Part shown: piece by piece, positions 7,613-16,035 of the stretch
How positions within the stretch are numbered: position 1 is the first letter of the stretch
How the letters are laid out: each line of letters begins with the position of its first letter
Assembly: GCA_937890825.1 (NCBI GenBank)
Contig: CALADS010000079.1
Location: forward strand, 67,762-131,761
Origin: an uncultured Bacteroides sp.
GTDB lineage: Bacteria > Bacteroidota > Bacteroidia > Bacteroidales > Bacteroidaceae
Reading direction: 5' to 3'
Length of the DNA: 64,000 nt
Translations under genes and position numbers: made by a program
Notes under the pieces: generated by a model
Database searches by the model: none
What the model saw: only the letters and a program-made list of their open reading frames with translations
Told to the model about the DNA's origin: nothing

Positions 7613-8938
7613 ATGATAGATACTAATATTTTCCAGAATAAGACAGCGGTTTACTATACGCTGGGGTGTAAATTGAATTTTGCCGAGACTTCTACTATTG
7701 GTCAGTTGTTGCGTGAAGCTGGTGTACGTACCGCCCGTAAGGGTGAGCAGGCCGATATTTGTGTGGTCAATACCTGTTCTGTGACCGAAGTGGCTGATAA
7801 GAAATGTCGCCAAGCCATTCATCGTCTGGTGAAGCAGCATCCGGGAGCCTTTGTTGTGGTAACGGGTTGCTATGCACAGTTGAAGCCCGATACTGTAGCC
7901 AAGATAGAAGGAGTAGATATAGTGTTGGGAGCCGAGCAGAAGAAAGATCTACTGCATTACTTGGGTAATCTGCAGAAGCATCAGGTTGGTGAAGCGTATA
8001 CTTCGCCTTTGAAAGACATCCGTTCGTTTGCTCCCTCGTGTTCCAGGGGCGACCGTACGCGTTTCTTCCTGAAAGTGCAGGACGGTTGTGATTACTACTG
8101 TTCGTATTGTACCATTCCCTTCGCCCGCGGGCGTAGTCGTAATGGCAGCATTGCATCGTTGGTGCAGCAAGCTCGCGAAGCCGCTGCTCAGGGGGGGAAG
8201 GAGATTGTCATTACGGGCGTAAACATAGGCGATTTTGGCAAGTCTACCGGAGAAACTTTTTTTGATTTAGTGAAGGCATTGGACGAAGTTGAGGGCATTG
8301 AGCGTTATCGAATATCCTCTATTGAACCCAATTTGCTCACGGATGAAATCATTGATTTTGTGGCTCGTTCCAAGCGATTCATGCCCCATTTCCATATTCC
8401 GTTGCAGTCGGGCTGCGATGAAGTGCTGAAACTGATGCGTCGTCGCTATGACACCGCTTTGTTTGCATCGAAAGTACACCGCATCAAGGAAGTGATGCCC
8501 GATGCCTTTATTGGGGTGGATGTTATTGTAGGTACGCGCGGAGAGACCGAGGAATATTTTGAGCAGGCTTATGATTTTATCAAGGGACTGGACGTCACCC
8601 AGCTGCACGTGTTCAGTTATTCCGAACGTCCGGGTACCCAGGCTTTGAAGATAGATTATGTGGTCTCTCCTGAAGAGAAGCATCGCAGAAGCCAGCGTCT
8701 GTTGGAATTATCGGACCAGAAGACCCACGCTTTCTATGCCCGCCACATCGGGCAAACCTTGCCGATACTGCTGGAGCGCTCCAAGGCTGGTGCGCCGATG
8801 CATGGATTTACGCCGAATTACATCCGTGTGGAAGTGCCTCACAATGATGCGCTCGATAACCTGGTGATACCGTTTACTTTGGGAGAATTTAACGACGACC
8901 ATACCGCGCTGCAGGGTAGCGAGGCTTCATCCATCTAA
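7613..8938 (+). CDS. mtaB: tRNA t6A37 methylthiotransferase MtaB
   Basis: A 441-residue radical SAM methylthiotransferase. The N-terminal UPF0004 domain holds the auxiliary cluster cysteines (TLGCKLNFAET, VNTCSVT, VTGCYAQ), and the radical SAM motif is CDYYCSYC (near residue 155). The order and spacing fit MtaB/YqeV, which converts t6A37 to ms2t6A37 in tRNAs reading ANN codons, rather than MiaB. It is the first gene of a likely unit with the acyltransferase 12 bp downstream and the glycosyltransferase that overlaps it. The start at 7613 was chosen because the promoter box covers the earlier TTG. Confidence 0.92.
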   Translation: MIDTNIFQNKTAVYYTLGCKLNFAETSTIGQLLREAGVRTARKGEQADICVVNTCSVTEVADKKCRQAIHRLVKQHPGAFVVVTGCYAQLKPDTVAKIEGVDIVLGAEQKKDLLHYLGNLQKHQVGEAYTSPLKDIRSFAPSCSRGDRTRFFLKVQDGCDYYCSYCTIPFARGRSRNGSIASLVQQAREAAAQGGKEIVITGVNIGDFGKSTGETFFDLVKALDEVEGIERYRISSIEPNLLTDEIIDFVARSKRFMPHFHIPLQSGCDEVLKLMRRRYDTALFASKVHRIKEVMPDAFIGVDVIVGTRGETEEYFEQAYDFIKGLDVTQLHVFSYSERPGTQALKIDYVVSPEEKHRRSQRLLELSDQKTHAFYARHIGQTLPILLERSKAGAPMHGFTPNYIRVEVPHNDALDNLVIPFTLGEFNDDHTALQGSEASSI

Positions 8939-8950
8939 GTCAGAGTTGAT

Positions 8951-9850
8951 ATGAAAGATAAATTGGTTTATTGGCTGACTTATGCAGTCATGTGGCTGTT
9001 GGCCTCTTTGCCCTTTCGCATTATCTATGTGCTGTCTGATGCACTCTGCTTCTTGTTGCATCGCCTGGTACATTATCGTCTGCGTGTGGTTCGCACTAAT
9101 CTGCGGAATTCTTTTCCAGAGAAATCTGCAGCAGAACTTCGGGTTATCGAACATGATTTCTATCACTATATCTGTGATTATATGCTCGAGGAAATCAAGA
9201 TGCTGCGCATGTCGTTCGACGAACTGACTCGCCGCATGCAGTACGAGAATAAGGATACCTATTTGCAGATGATAGAGAAGCATGGCGGCATCGTATTGCT
9301 GATTCCTCATTATGCTAATTTTGAGTGGATTACTGGTATGGGTTCTATCATGCATCCCGATGATGTGCCGGTGCAGGTATATAAACCGTTGCACAACAAG
9401 TATTTGGATGAACTGTTCAAGCGTATTCGTTCCCGGTTTGGCGGATACAATGTGCCCAAGCACTCTATGGCGCGCGAGATGGTGAATCTGCGTCGTGCCC
9501 AGAAGCGTTTCGCTATCGGACTCATTACCGACCAGTCGCCCAATTTGAGCGAAGCACACTATTGGACTGAATTTCTGCATCAGGATACTGTCTTTATGGA
9601 CGGCGCCGAACGCATTGCCAAAATGATGGATTTTCCGGTGTTCTATTGCGATTTGTATCGTGTGAAGCGGGGCTATTGCAGGGTGAAGTTCGAACTGGTA
9701 ACCGAATTCCCAAAGACTACAGAAGCGGGAGAGATTACCGAATGTTTTGCCCGCAGGCTGGAGCAGACCATCCGGCGTGCACCGGCCTATTGGTTCTGGT
9801 CGCACAAACGTTGGAAACTGAAACGAGAAGATGTAGTACGCCATGGATAA
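8951..9850 (+). CDS. LpxL/HtrB-like lipid A acyltransferase
   Basis: A 299-residue protein of the lysophospholipid/lipid A acyltransferase family. An N-terminal membrane segment (about residues 8-35, with WLTYAVMWLLASLPFRIIY) anchors it to the inner membrane. The catalytic HX4E motif is HYANFE (near residue 118), and TDQSPN and FWSHKRWK follow, the latter typical of the C-terminus of LpxL-type enzymes. It should add a secondary acyl chain to a lipid A precursor or related acceptor. It is cotranscribed with mtaB and overlaps the next gene by 8 bp. Confidence 0.87.
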   Translation: MKDKLVYWLTYAVMWLLASLPFRIIYVLSDALCFLLHRLVHYRLRVVRTNLRNSFPEKSAAELRVIEHDFYHYICDYMLEEIKMLRMSFDELTRRMQYENKDTYLQMIEKHGGIVLLIPHYANFEWITGMGSIMHPDDVPVQVYKPLHNKYLDELFKRIRSRFGGYNVPKHSMAREMVNLRRAQKRFAIGLITDQSPNLSEAHYWTEFLHQDTVFMDGAERIAKMMDFPVFYCDLYRVKRGYCRVKFELVTEFPKTTEAGEITECFARRLEQTIRRAPAYWFWSHKRWKLKREDVVRHG

Positions 9851-10874
9851 GGTAGCGGTGGTTATATTAAACTGGAACGGGGCTGATATGCTCCGTACCT
9901 TTTTGCCGTCGGTAGTGCGTTATAGCCAGGCAGATGGTGTACAGGTGTATGTGGCCGATAATGGTTCTACAGATAATTCTGTAGAGCTGCTTTATCGGGA
10001 ATTTCCTACTGTGGGCCGCATTGTATTGCCGCAGAACTACGGCTTTGCCGAGGGGTATAACCAGGCTTTGCAGCAGATAGAGGCAGAATACGTGGTGCTG
10101 CTGAATTCCGATGTAGAGGTGACCGACCAGTGGCTCACACCGCTGGTGCAATATATGGATGCCCATGCCGAGGTGGCTGCTTGTCAGCCCAAGATACGTA
10201 GCTGGAGGCACAAAGGACAGTTCGAGTATGCCGGTGCTGCCGGTGGTTTTATCGACCGATACGGGTATCCGTTTTGCAGGGGGCGTATCATGAGTGAGGT
10301 AGAAGAAGACTGCGGACAGTACGACCAGGTATGTCCGGTGTTTTGGGCCACGGGAGCAGCGCTCTTCATCCGCTTGTCGGAGTATCGACAGGTAGGCGGA
10401 CTGGATGGGTCATTCTTTGCCCATATGGAGGAAATCGATCTCTGCTGGCGGCTTCGTGCCAGGGGCAGGAAGTTGGTCTGTATTCCCCAAAGTGTAGTGT
10501 ATCATGTAGGCGGCGCCACTCTGCAAAAGGAAAATCCCCGGAAAACTTATCTCAATTTCCGTAACAATCTCTTGATGCTGTATAAGAACCTGCCCGATTG
10601 CGAGTTGAAGTCGGTGATGCGTATGCGTAGGCTACTCGATTATGTAGCAGCCTTGCATTTTCTTCTGCAGGGTAATGTATCCAATGCCCGGGCTGTGATT
10701 CGGGCGCGTAAGGATTATGGTGCGATGCGTGCTGCTTTGGCTCTTCTTCGTGCAGAGAATTTGCGTCACACGGTAGCGCCTGTCATTCCGGAGCGGATGA
10801 AGGGCAGCTTGTTGTTGCAGTTCTATCTCAAGGGAAAAAAGTATTTCAGCCAATATCCTTTTCCCTTTTTATAA
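9843..10874 (+). CDS. Family 2 glycosyltransferase (rhamnosyltransferase-like)
   Basis: A 343-residue GT-A fold enzyme: VVILNWNGADML, then the nucleotide-binding VADNGSTDNS, LLNSDVEV with the DxD-type motif, ATGAALFIR, and the EEIDLCWRLRARG acceptor motif. The set resembles the WbbL-like rhamnosyl/glycosyl transferases of cell-surface glycans. There is no obvious membrane span. It starts 8 bp inside the acyltransferase gene, which suggests coupled translation and a shared envelope role. The exact sugar is not deducible. Confidence 0.88.
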   Translation: MDKVAVVILNWNGADMLRTFLPSVVRYSQADGVQVYVADNGSTDNSVELLYREFPTVGRIVLPQNYGFAEGYNQALQQIEAEYVVLLNSDVEVTDQWLTPLVQYMDAHAEVAACQPKIRSWRHKGQFEYAGAAGGFIDRYGYPFCRGRIMSEVEEDCGQYDQVCPVFWATGAALFIRLSEYRQVGGLDGSFFAHMEEIDLCWRLRARGRKLVCIPQSVVYHVGGATLQKENPRKTYLNFRNNLLMLYKNLPDCELKSVMRMRRLLDYVAALHFLLQGNVSNARAVIRARKDYGAMRAALALLRAENLRHTVAPVIPERMKGSLLLQFYLKGKKYFSQYPFPFL

Positions 10875-10925
10875 ACGAAAAGTTTCCGGGCAGATGCTGC
10901 CGGCCCATAGCTACTCTTTGGTTGG

Positions 10926-10955
10926 TCTGTAGCTGGTCTTTTGCCAGCTTACAGA
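10926..10955. terminator. Imperfect hairpin after the glycosyltransferase
   Basis: TCTGTAGCTGG (10926-10936) pairs with CCAGCTTACAGA (10944-10955) with one bulged base, and an outer 7-bp ATAGCTA/TAGCTAT helix extends it. It lacks a clear U-run, so it is only terminator-like. The space 10,875-11,031 holds nothing else. Confidence 0.35.
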
Positions 10956-11031
10956 TTAGCTATCGTTTCTTTGTCGCTCAGTATGGGAGCTGGTAGGGGA
11001 ATGATTTCTTTAGTTCCATGCCCCCGCGCAT

Positions 11032-11412
11032 TTACCCCAGCAGCGACAGTTCTCTGCGGTTGCAGCAGAGTTCCACGCCGGCCGTACGGATATCGGCCCC
11101 CATGGGTGGATTCCGTTTGGCCAATTTCAGTTCCAGTTGCTGAATGGCCGGAAAATTTCTCAGTAGCCTTTTGGCTATTCTGCCTGCCACGTGCTCCAGC
11201 AGCTTCGATGGAATCGCCATTTCGGCTTTCACCGTTTCATATACATCGGCATAACTCACGGTGTCGTTTACATCGTCTGTCCGCATGGCCCGGGAGATAT
11301 CTACCTGCATGCGCAGACTGATGGTATATTCATTGCCTACCAAGGTCTCTTGCTCGCCTACACCATGATAGGCATAGCAATGTAATTGGTCTAGAAAAAT
11401 AGTGCTTTGCAT
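11032..11412 (-). CDS. folB: Dihydroneopterin aldolase
   Basis: A 126-residue protein from the start at 11412, the usual FolB length. The motif LDQLHCYAYHGVGEQE gives the family signature (YHGV), SYADVYETV follows, and KLLEHVAGRIAKRLL carries the pterin-binding and catalytic segment. NPPMGADIRTAGVEL completes the active site region. It cleaves dihydroneopterin to 6-hydroxymethyl-dihydropterin in folate synthesis. The longer frame to 11490 is excluded because the -7 box lies at 11469-11476. It stands alone in this window, away from the other folate gene folD. Confidence 0.92.
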   Translation of the reverse strand: MQSTIFLDQLHCYAYHGVGEQETLVGNEYTISLRMQVDISRAMRTDDVNDTVSYADVYETVKAEMAIPSKLLEHVAGRIAKRLLRNFPAIQQLELKLAKRNPPMGADIRTAGVELCCNRRELSLLG

Positions 11413-11468
11413 CTGCTTTTTAATAATTAAGGGGATAAGAGATTCCCTGTTTGTATTCATTTCACGGT

Positions 11469-11476
11469 CAAAGATA
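11469..11476 (-). promoter_or_regulatory. -7 box of folB, decides its start
   Basis: Minus-strand TATCTTTG. It lies inside the longest open frame and therefore rules out the start at 11490 in favour of 11412. Confidence 0.5.
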
Positions 11477-11552
11477 CGGAGTTTTTTCAAATTATAGGGA
11501 AATCCCTATCAGGCTTTGGGGAAAATCTGCCCGACAAACCCTCTTATCTTGC

Positions 11553-11560
11553 TATCTTTG
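11553..11560 (+). promoter_or_regulatory. -7 box of the His/Ser-Arg-rich protein gene
   Basis: TATCTTTG, 31 bp upstream of the ATG at 11592. No -33 match is evident. Confidence 0.5.
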
Positions 11561-11591
11561 TAGCGTACTCTAGAATATCCATGCTTAACTG

Positions 11592-12905
11592 ATGAATGAT
11601 ATGAAAAAGATAGCATTTTTACTTTTGTTATTGGGTGGTCTGCCCTTCATGTTGGCGGCGCAGAGCGTTGACGATGACCTTTATTACGTTCCCTCCAAGC
11701 GGAAAGTGGTGAAGAAAGAAGAGGTTCGCAAGGAACCGGCCCGGCAGACGGTAGTAGTGGAAAGCCATGCACCGGCTACAGTGGTGGCATCCGATGATCA
11801 GACGGCCATTGTGGTACGCAGCCGCAAATCCCGCTCACGCGACGTAGATGAATATAACCGCCGTTACGATTCGAAAGATTATTCGTTCTCTCGTGAAGAC
11901 CAGACGCTTTATATCGATGAGCGCGATGACGATGATTTAGACGGTGAGTGGGTCAATGGTTTTGAAGGGTCGCAAGACGACTTTGAGTATGCCACTCGCA
12001 TCATCCGTTTTCGCAATCCGCGCTTTGCTGTAAGTATCGGCAGTCCGTATTACTGGGACATCGTCTACGGACTGAACTCATGGGAATGGAATGTCTATAC
12101 CGACGGCTTTTATGCCTATGCCTTCCCTACCTTCAGTAACCGTTTGTGGTGGGATTGGCGTTATGGTTCTTATGGTTGGGGCTGGGGATACCCTTCTTCC
12201 TATTATAGCTGGGGAGGCTGGTATGGGCCGAGTTGGAGTTTCAGTTGGGGCTGGCACAGTGGCTGGTGGGGACATCCACACTACCATCATCACCATTATC
12301 ACCCGCATTACCATTATCATCCGCACTATCATCCGGGCGGACATTGGGGTGGCCCTTATTGGAGCGATCGCACCTATACCAATCGTCGCTCCATCAGTGC
12401 ACAGCGTCCGGTCACAGGCAGTCGTATTTCAGCCGGTTCATCTCGTCGGGGTGCCACTACTGTTACTCGCGGCAGCAGTTCGTCGCGTAGGGTAGTGGGT
12501 ACGCGTTCTTCTACCTCTACTCGTAGCAGCAGCATCCGTACCGATGCCGGTTCTTCTCGTCGCAGCACGTATACGCGTCCCAGCAGCACGCGTAGCAGTT
12601 CCAGCAGTGTACGTGTGCGCAGCAGCCGTGCAGCCGAAGGCACGCGTTCTTCTGTCAGAAGTTCCTCACGTGGTAATTCTACCTATACGCGTGGTTCCAG
12701 TTCTTCCCGCGGCGGCAGTCAGATGAATACGCGCAGCCATTCCAGCCGTCGTTCAGAAGGCACCACACGTTCCTATAACAGCAGTCGTTCTTCATCTAGC
12801 CGGTCCAGCTATTCTTCGGGCGGAGGTTCTTATTCACGTTCCGGTTCTTACAGCGGTGGTGGAGGCTCTACTCGTTCCAGCCGTAGCAGTTCACGTGGCA
12901 GATGA
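11592..12905 (+). CDS. Secreted low-complexity protein with His-rich and Ser/Arg-rich tracts
   Basis: A 437-residue protein with a signal peptide (MKKIAFLLLLLGGLPFMLAAQ, starting at codon 1 or 4). Residues ~25-125 are charged and partly acidic. Residues ~150-215 are extremely rich in Trp, Tyr, Gly and Ser (repeats like YGWGWGYPSSYYSWGGWYG), a further ~30 residues are mostly His/Tyr/Pro, and the last ~170 residues are Ser/Arg/Thr repeats (SSRRS, TRSSS, RSSSR). I recognise no catalytic domain. The His tract could bind metal, and the basic Ser/Arg tail could bind polyanions such as LPS, nucleic acid or glycan. It is 31 bp from the following FadL-like porin gene and probably cotranscribed with it. 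Confidence 0.8.
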   Translation: MNDMKKIAFLLLLLGGLPFMLAAQSVDDDLYYVPSKRKVVKKEEVRKEPARQTVVVESHAPATVVASDDQTAIVVRSRKSRSRDVDEYNRRYDSKDYSFSREDQTLYIDERDDDDLDGEWVNGFEGSQDDFEYATRIIRFRNPRFAVSIGSPYYWDIVYGLNSWEWNVYTDGFYAYAFPTFSNRLWWDWRYGSYGWGWGYPSSYYSWGGWYGPSWSFSWGWHSGWWGHPHYHHHHYHPHYHYHPHYHPGGHWGGPYWSDRTYTNRRSISAQRPVTGSRISAGSSRRGATTVTRGSSSSRRVVGTRSSTSTRSSSIRTDAGSSRRSTYTRPSSTRSSSSSVRVRSSRAAEGTRSSVRSSSRGNSTYTRGSSSSRGGSQMNTRSHSSRRSEGTTRSYNSSRSSSSRSSYSSGGGSYSRSGSYSGGGGSTRSSRSSSRGR

Positions 12906-12936
12906 TTGGATTAAATCATTCATAAAAACTTGAATT

Positions 12937-14610
12937 ATGAGACGAAAAATGATGATAGCAACCCTGGCTTTCCTGTCGGCTATGGGTATGCGTGCACAGA
13001 CCATATACGATGGTGTGGGTCTGACAGACAGAGATTTGAACGGTACAGCCCGCTTTGTGGGGATGGGGGGAGCTATGGGAGCTCTCGGAGGCGATCTTTC
13101 TACCATCGGAGTGAATCCGGCTGGTCTGGGGATATTTCGCAGCTACGAGGCAGCCGTTTCATTTGGCCTTTCTTCGTATGGCAACGAGGCTAAGTATGCC
13201 GGCAAGGAATTTACCTCCGACAAGTTCCGTGGCGATTTCAACAGTGCCGGTGTGGTGATAGCTACCAAGATAGGCAATACCACTCCTCTGCGTTATGTGA
13301 ATTTCGGTATTAATTATCAGCGGGTAAAGTCGTTCCACCGGGATATACAGATGAACGGAGAATTGAACGGTTTCACGCAGACCTCCCTGATGGCTAATCA
13401 GGCAGCCGGTATTCATAATTGGAAAAATTCATATACCAATCCCGAAATAGGCTGGCTCTCTGCCTTGGCTTACGACGGCTATCTGATTACCGACCTCATT
13501 TCTCAGCCCGATTTGGACAAACTCTTGCAAGCCAATCCGAATTTCAACAATTACAAGCCCTATATGGATGGCAATAAGCAAGTAACCAATCTGAAAGGCG
13601 ACAAGATGTATTACACACCGGGTGATTATGTAGGTATGTATAGCGGCGGGTTTGCCGACTTTCGTTCGCAGGAGCGGGGTGGGATAGACCGCTTCGACTT
13701 CAACGTGGCTTTCAATCTCAGTGATCGTGTCTATCTGGGTATGACTATCGGTGCCTATACTGTGGATTATGACAAGTATTCCTATTACAGTGAAAACTTT
13801 GGATTGGGCGAAGGCTACGACCTGCAGACGTGGAGTTCGGTGGAAGGAAGTGGTTTCGATTTAAAGTTTGGTACCATTATCCGTCCGTTCGAATATTCTC
13901 CGCTTCGCATTGGTTTGGCAGTGCATACGCCTACTTTTTTCAACCTGGACTACAAGACCGAAGCCATGTTGCAGTCTGACGTGCTGAATGATTTGAGCAT
14001 AAAGAATGAAATGGATATACCTGGGGGAGAAATCGGCAGCTACAGTGTAAATACCTACGACCAGGTGGGCGAGATGGTACGTGAATTTAAATTTCAGACT
14101 CCCTGGACCTACAATGTCAGCCTGGGATATACGGTTGATCAGTTCTTGGCTTTGGGAGCCGAATATGAATACAAGGATTACTCTTCGATGAAATTCAAGG
14201 ATGTTGACGGCTATTCCGATGCCTTCGGACACGAGAATTCTACAACAGATTACTTGAAAGGAGTGCATACCTTGCGTTTGGGAATGGAATATAAAGTGAT
14301 TCCGCAGTTTGCCTTCCGGCTGGGATATAATTACAGTACATCCGCTTTCGAGAACGGTGCTTTTAAAGACCTTCCTATCAATTCCATTCAGACGGACACT
14401 GATTTTTCAAACTCAGAATCTCTGAGCAACTATACGTTGGGTGTGGGTTATCGTGGTAAGCGTGTCTATGCAGACTTAGCTTATAAGTATTCTTCTTATA
14501 AATCAGACTTTTATCCGTTTGATATGTTTGATGGTGAAGCGCTTCAGCAAGCCACCAAGATGACCGATACCCGCAGTCAGGTGTTGTTCACGTTGGGCTT
14601 CCGCTTCTGA
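12937..14610 (+). CDS. OmpP1/FadL/TodX-like outer membrane transport protein
   Basis: A 557-residue beta-barrel protein. The signal peptide ends at about residue 20 (MGMRAQ). The early part DLNGTARFVGMGGAMGALGGDLSTIGVNPAGLGIF is the conserved start of FadL-like barrels in Bacteroidetes. Alternating hydrophobic strands continue to a C-terminal aromatic (FTLGFRF), as needed for BAM recognition. It should form a pore for hydrophobic compounds across the outer membrane. It follows the His/Ser-Arg-rich protein by 31 bp, and a bidirectional terminator closes the unit. Confidence 0.87.
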   Translation: MRRKMMIATLAFLSAMGMRAQTIYDGVGLTDRDLNGTARFVGMGGAMGALGGDLSTIGVNPAGLGIFRSYEAAVSFGLSSYGNEAKYAGKEFTSDKFRGDFNSAGVVIATKIGNTTPLRYVNFGINYQRVKSFHRDIQMNGELNGFTQTSLMANQAAGIHNWKNSYTNPEIGWLSALAYDGYLITDLISQPDLDKLLQANPNFNNYKPYMDGNKQVTNLKGDKMYYTPGDYVGMYSGGFADFRSQERGGIDRFDFNVAFNLSDRVYLGMTIGAYTVDYDKYSYYSENFGLGEGYDLQTWSSVEGSGFDLKFGTIIRPFEYSPLRIGLAVHTPTFFNLDYKTEAMLQSDVLNDLSIKNEMDIPGGEIGSYSVNTYDQVGEMVREFKFQTPWTYNVSLGYTVDQFLALGAEYEYKDYSSMKFKDVDGYSDAFGHENSTTDYLKGVHTLRLGMEYKVIPQFAFRLGYNYSTSAFENGAFKDLPINSIQTDTDFSNSESLSNYTLGVGYRGKRVYADLAYKYSSYKSDFYPFDMFDGEALQQATKMTDTRSQVLFTLGFRF

Positions 14611-14751
14611 CAGGTTGTTCAAGAAGCAGTTTGAATTGTGTTCAGAGCGTGTTGCATTTACGATAGCTGATTGATGAAAAGCTATCCTACCTCTTTAAGA
14701 AGAAGATAGAAGTTGCCTGTTAGGTAATACCAATCGGCTAACGAAGACATA

Positions 14752-14790
14752 AAAAAAACTGGAGAATCCAATGGACTCTCCAGTTTTTTT
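14752..14790. terminator. Bidirectional terminator between FadL-like gene and rubrerythrin
   Basis: A stem of about 14 bp with A-run on the left (14752-14758) and T-run on the right (14784-14790), centred on CTGGAGA/TCTCCAG. The gap 14,611-14,807 otherwise holds only a small GATAGCT/AGCTATC hairpin. Confidence 0.85.
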
Positions 14791-14807
14791 ATGATAGGTG
14801 GAAGGAA

Positions 14808-15365
14808 TTACTTCTTGAAGTAACGGTTGTACAGACCTTCGAAGCCTTTACCGTGACGAGCTTCGTCCTTGCACATTTCGTGAACTGTATCGTGGATAGC
14901 ATCCAAGTTCAGTTGCTTAGCACGAGTAGCGATGCGCTTCTTGTCTTCGCAAGCACCAGCTTCAGCGTTCATTCTCTTTTCCAGGTTAGTTTTTGTATCC
15001 CATACGCAGTCGCCCAGCAGTTCTGCGAACTTAGAAGCGTGTTCTGCTTCTTCCCAAGCGTAACGCTTGAAAGCTTCAGCGATTTCAGGATAGCCTTCGC
15101 GGTCTGCCTGACGGCTCATAGCCAAGTACATACCAACTTCTGTACATTCACCCATGAAGTGGTTGTTCAGGTCCTTGATCATTTCATCGTCGCAACCTTT
15201 AGCTACGCCTACTACGTGTTCGTCAACGAATACCAGTGCACCACCTTCTGCAGCTTCTTCTACTTCAACAAACTTGCTGGCAGGAGCTTTACACAACGGA
15301 CACTTTTCAGGAGCTGCATCACCTTCATGAACGTAACCACATACTGTACATCTAAACTTTTTCAT
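14808..15365 (-). CDS. rbr: Rubrerythrin (reverse type), peroxide-reducing
   Basis: A 185-residue protein with the rubredoxin domain first: cysteines at 6, 9, 22 and 25 (CTVCG and CPLC). The ferritin-like four-helix domain follows from about residue 55, with Glu-rich iron ligands (ECTEVGMYLAMSRQ, EEAEHASKF, EARHGKGFEGL). This order is the reverse of classical rubrerythrin and is usually named NADH peroxidase or reverse rubrerythrin. It reduces hydrogen peroxide in the cytoplasm of anaerobes. It lies 75 bp downstream of the PerR-like gene with no promoter box of its own that I could find, so it is probably cotranscribed and derepressed with it. Confidence 0.93.
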   Translation of the reverse strand: MKKFRCTVCGYVHEGDAAPEKCPLCKAPASKFVEVEEAAEGGALVFVDEHVVGVAKGCDDEMIKDLNNHFMGECTEVGMYLAMSRQADREGYPEIAEAFKRYAWEEAEHASKFAELLGDCVWDTKTNLEKRMNAEAGACEDKKRIATRAKQLNLDAIHDTVHEMCKDEARHGKGFEGLYNRYFKK

Positions 15366-15440
15366 TTTCTTTCAGATTTTAAATTATTACTTGAATTAGT
15401 TATTTCTTTGGAGTCTTTATTATATAGTAAACACTCTATC

Positions 15441-15875
15441 TTACATATTGTTCGCTTTCTCCGTTTTTTCCTCCTGCTGGCAGTGCTGGCAGATTCCTTT
15501 ATAATAATAATGAATCTCTTGCACCTGATGCCCACTAAATTCAGTAGCTTCTGGCAGCGATGGAGCTTCTTTCGGAAAGATATCGTAGATGCAACCACAC
15601 TGTTTGCACAAGAAATGGCTGTGCGGGTCGGTGTTGGCATCGTAGCAGGTATTCCGCTCATCAATGGTCAGTGTCAGTGCTGCCCCTTCTTCACTCAACA
15701 GTTTCAGCGTGTTATATACTGTTGTTTTCGATAGGGTAGGCATACCCGGCGATAAAGCCGTATATATTTCATCCACTGTGGGGTGCGTAAGGTGTTCCAT
15801 CAAGTATTGCATGATGGCAATCCGTTGCACGGAAGGCTTGATGTGGTGGTATTGTAATCTGCTTACTGCATCCAT
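15441..15875 (-). CDS. Fur-family peroxide-responsive regulator (PerR-like)
   Basis: A 144-residue Fur-family protein. The winged helix covers residues 1-85 (KPSVQRIAIMQYL, HPTVDEIYTAL, SKTTVYNTLKLLSEEG), and the metal-binding dimer domain holds DPHSHFLCKQCGCI and GICQHCQQ, which give two CxxC pairs for structural zinc. The neighbour is a peroxide-reducing rubrerythrin, and a perfect 7-1-7 palindrome close to the PerR box lies in its own leader, which together favour PerR over Fur or Zur. The symbol is left empty because the metal and inducer cannot be read from sequence. Confidence 0.87.
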   Translation of the reverse strand: MDAVSRLQYHHIKPSVQRIAIMQYLMEHLTHPTVDEIYTALSPGMPTLSKTTVYNTLKLLSEEGAALTLTIDERNTCYDANTDPHSHFLCKQCGCIYDIFPKEAPSLPEATEFSGHQVQEIHYYYKGICQHCQQEEKTEKANNM

Positions 15876-15896
15876 AATTGTTCTCGTTTTACAAAG

Positions 15897-15911
15897 TTGT
15901 AATTATTACAA
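15897..15911. promoter_or_regulatory. PerR-type operator
   Basis: TTGTAATTATTACAA is a perfect 7-1-7 inverted repeat and matches the PerR consensus TTATAATnATTATAA at 12 of 14 arm positions. It lies 15-30 bp downstream of the -7 box and 22 bp before the perR start codon, a place where bound repressor would block transcription of perR and rbr. Confidence 0.7.
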
Positions 15912-15925
15912 TCTTGTTTCGCTTG

Positions 15926-15956
15926 CAAAGATAGATATACTTTTCAAATTACCAAA
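15926..15956 (-). promoter_or_regulatory. Promoter of the perR-rbr unit
   Basis: Minus-strand TATCTTTG (15933-15926) with TTTG (15956-15953) after a 19-bp spacer, a full match to the Bacteroidetes promoter pattern. Confidence 0.65.
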
Positions 15957-15965
15957 ACATCTGGC

Positions 15966-16009
15966 AAAAAAAATAGAGAAGAGTGCTATAAAACACATCT
16001 TCTCTATTT
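15966..16009 (-). terminator. Terminator of the SusCD/LRR/protease operon
   Basis: A 12-bp perfect stem AAATAGAGAAGA (15971-15982) with its complement (15998-16009). On the minus strand it is followed by a run of U (15972-15966). It lies 26 bp beyond the last gene. Confidence 0.85.
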
Positions 16010-16035
16010 AATAGGGTATAAATCAGTGGATATTC

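Noticed and set aside
8927..9844. 305-codon minus-strand frame
   Set aside because: Antisense to the LpxL-like acyltransferase, whose HX4E motif is intact.
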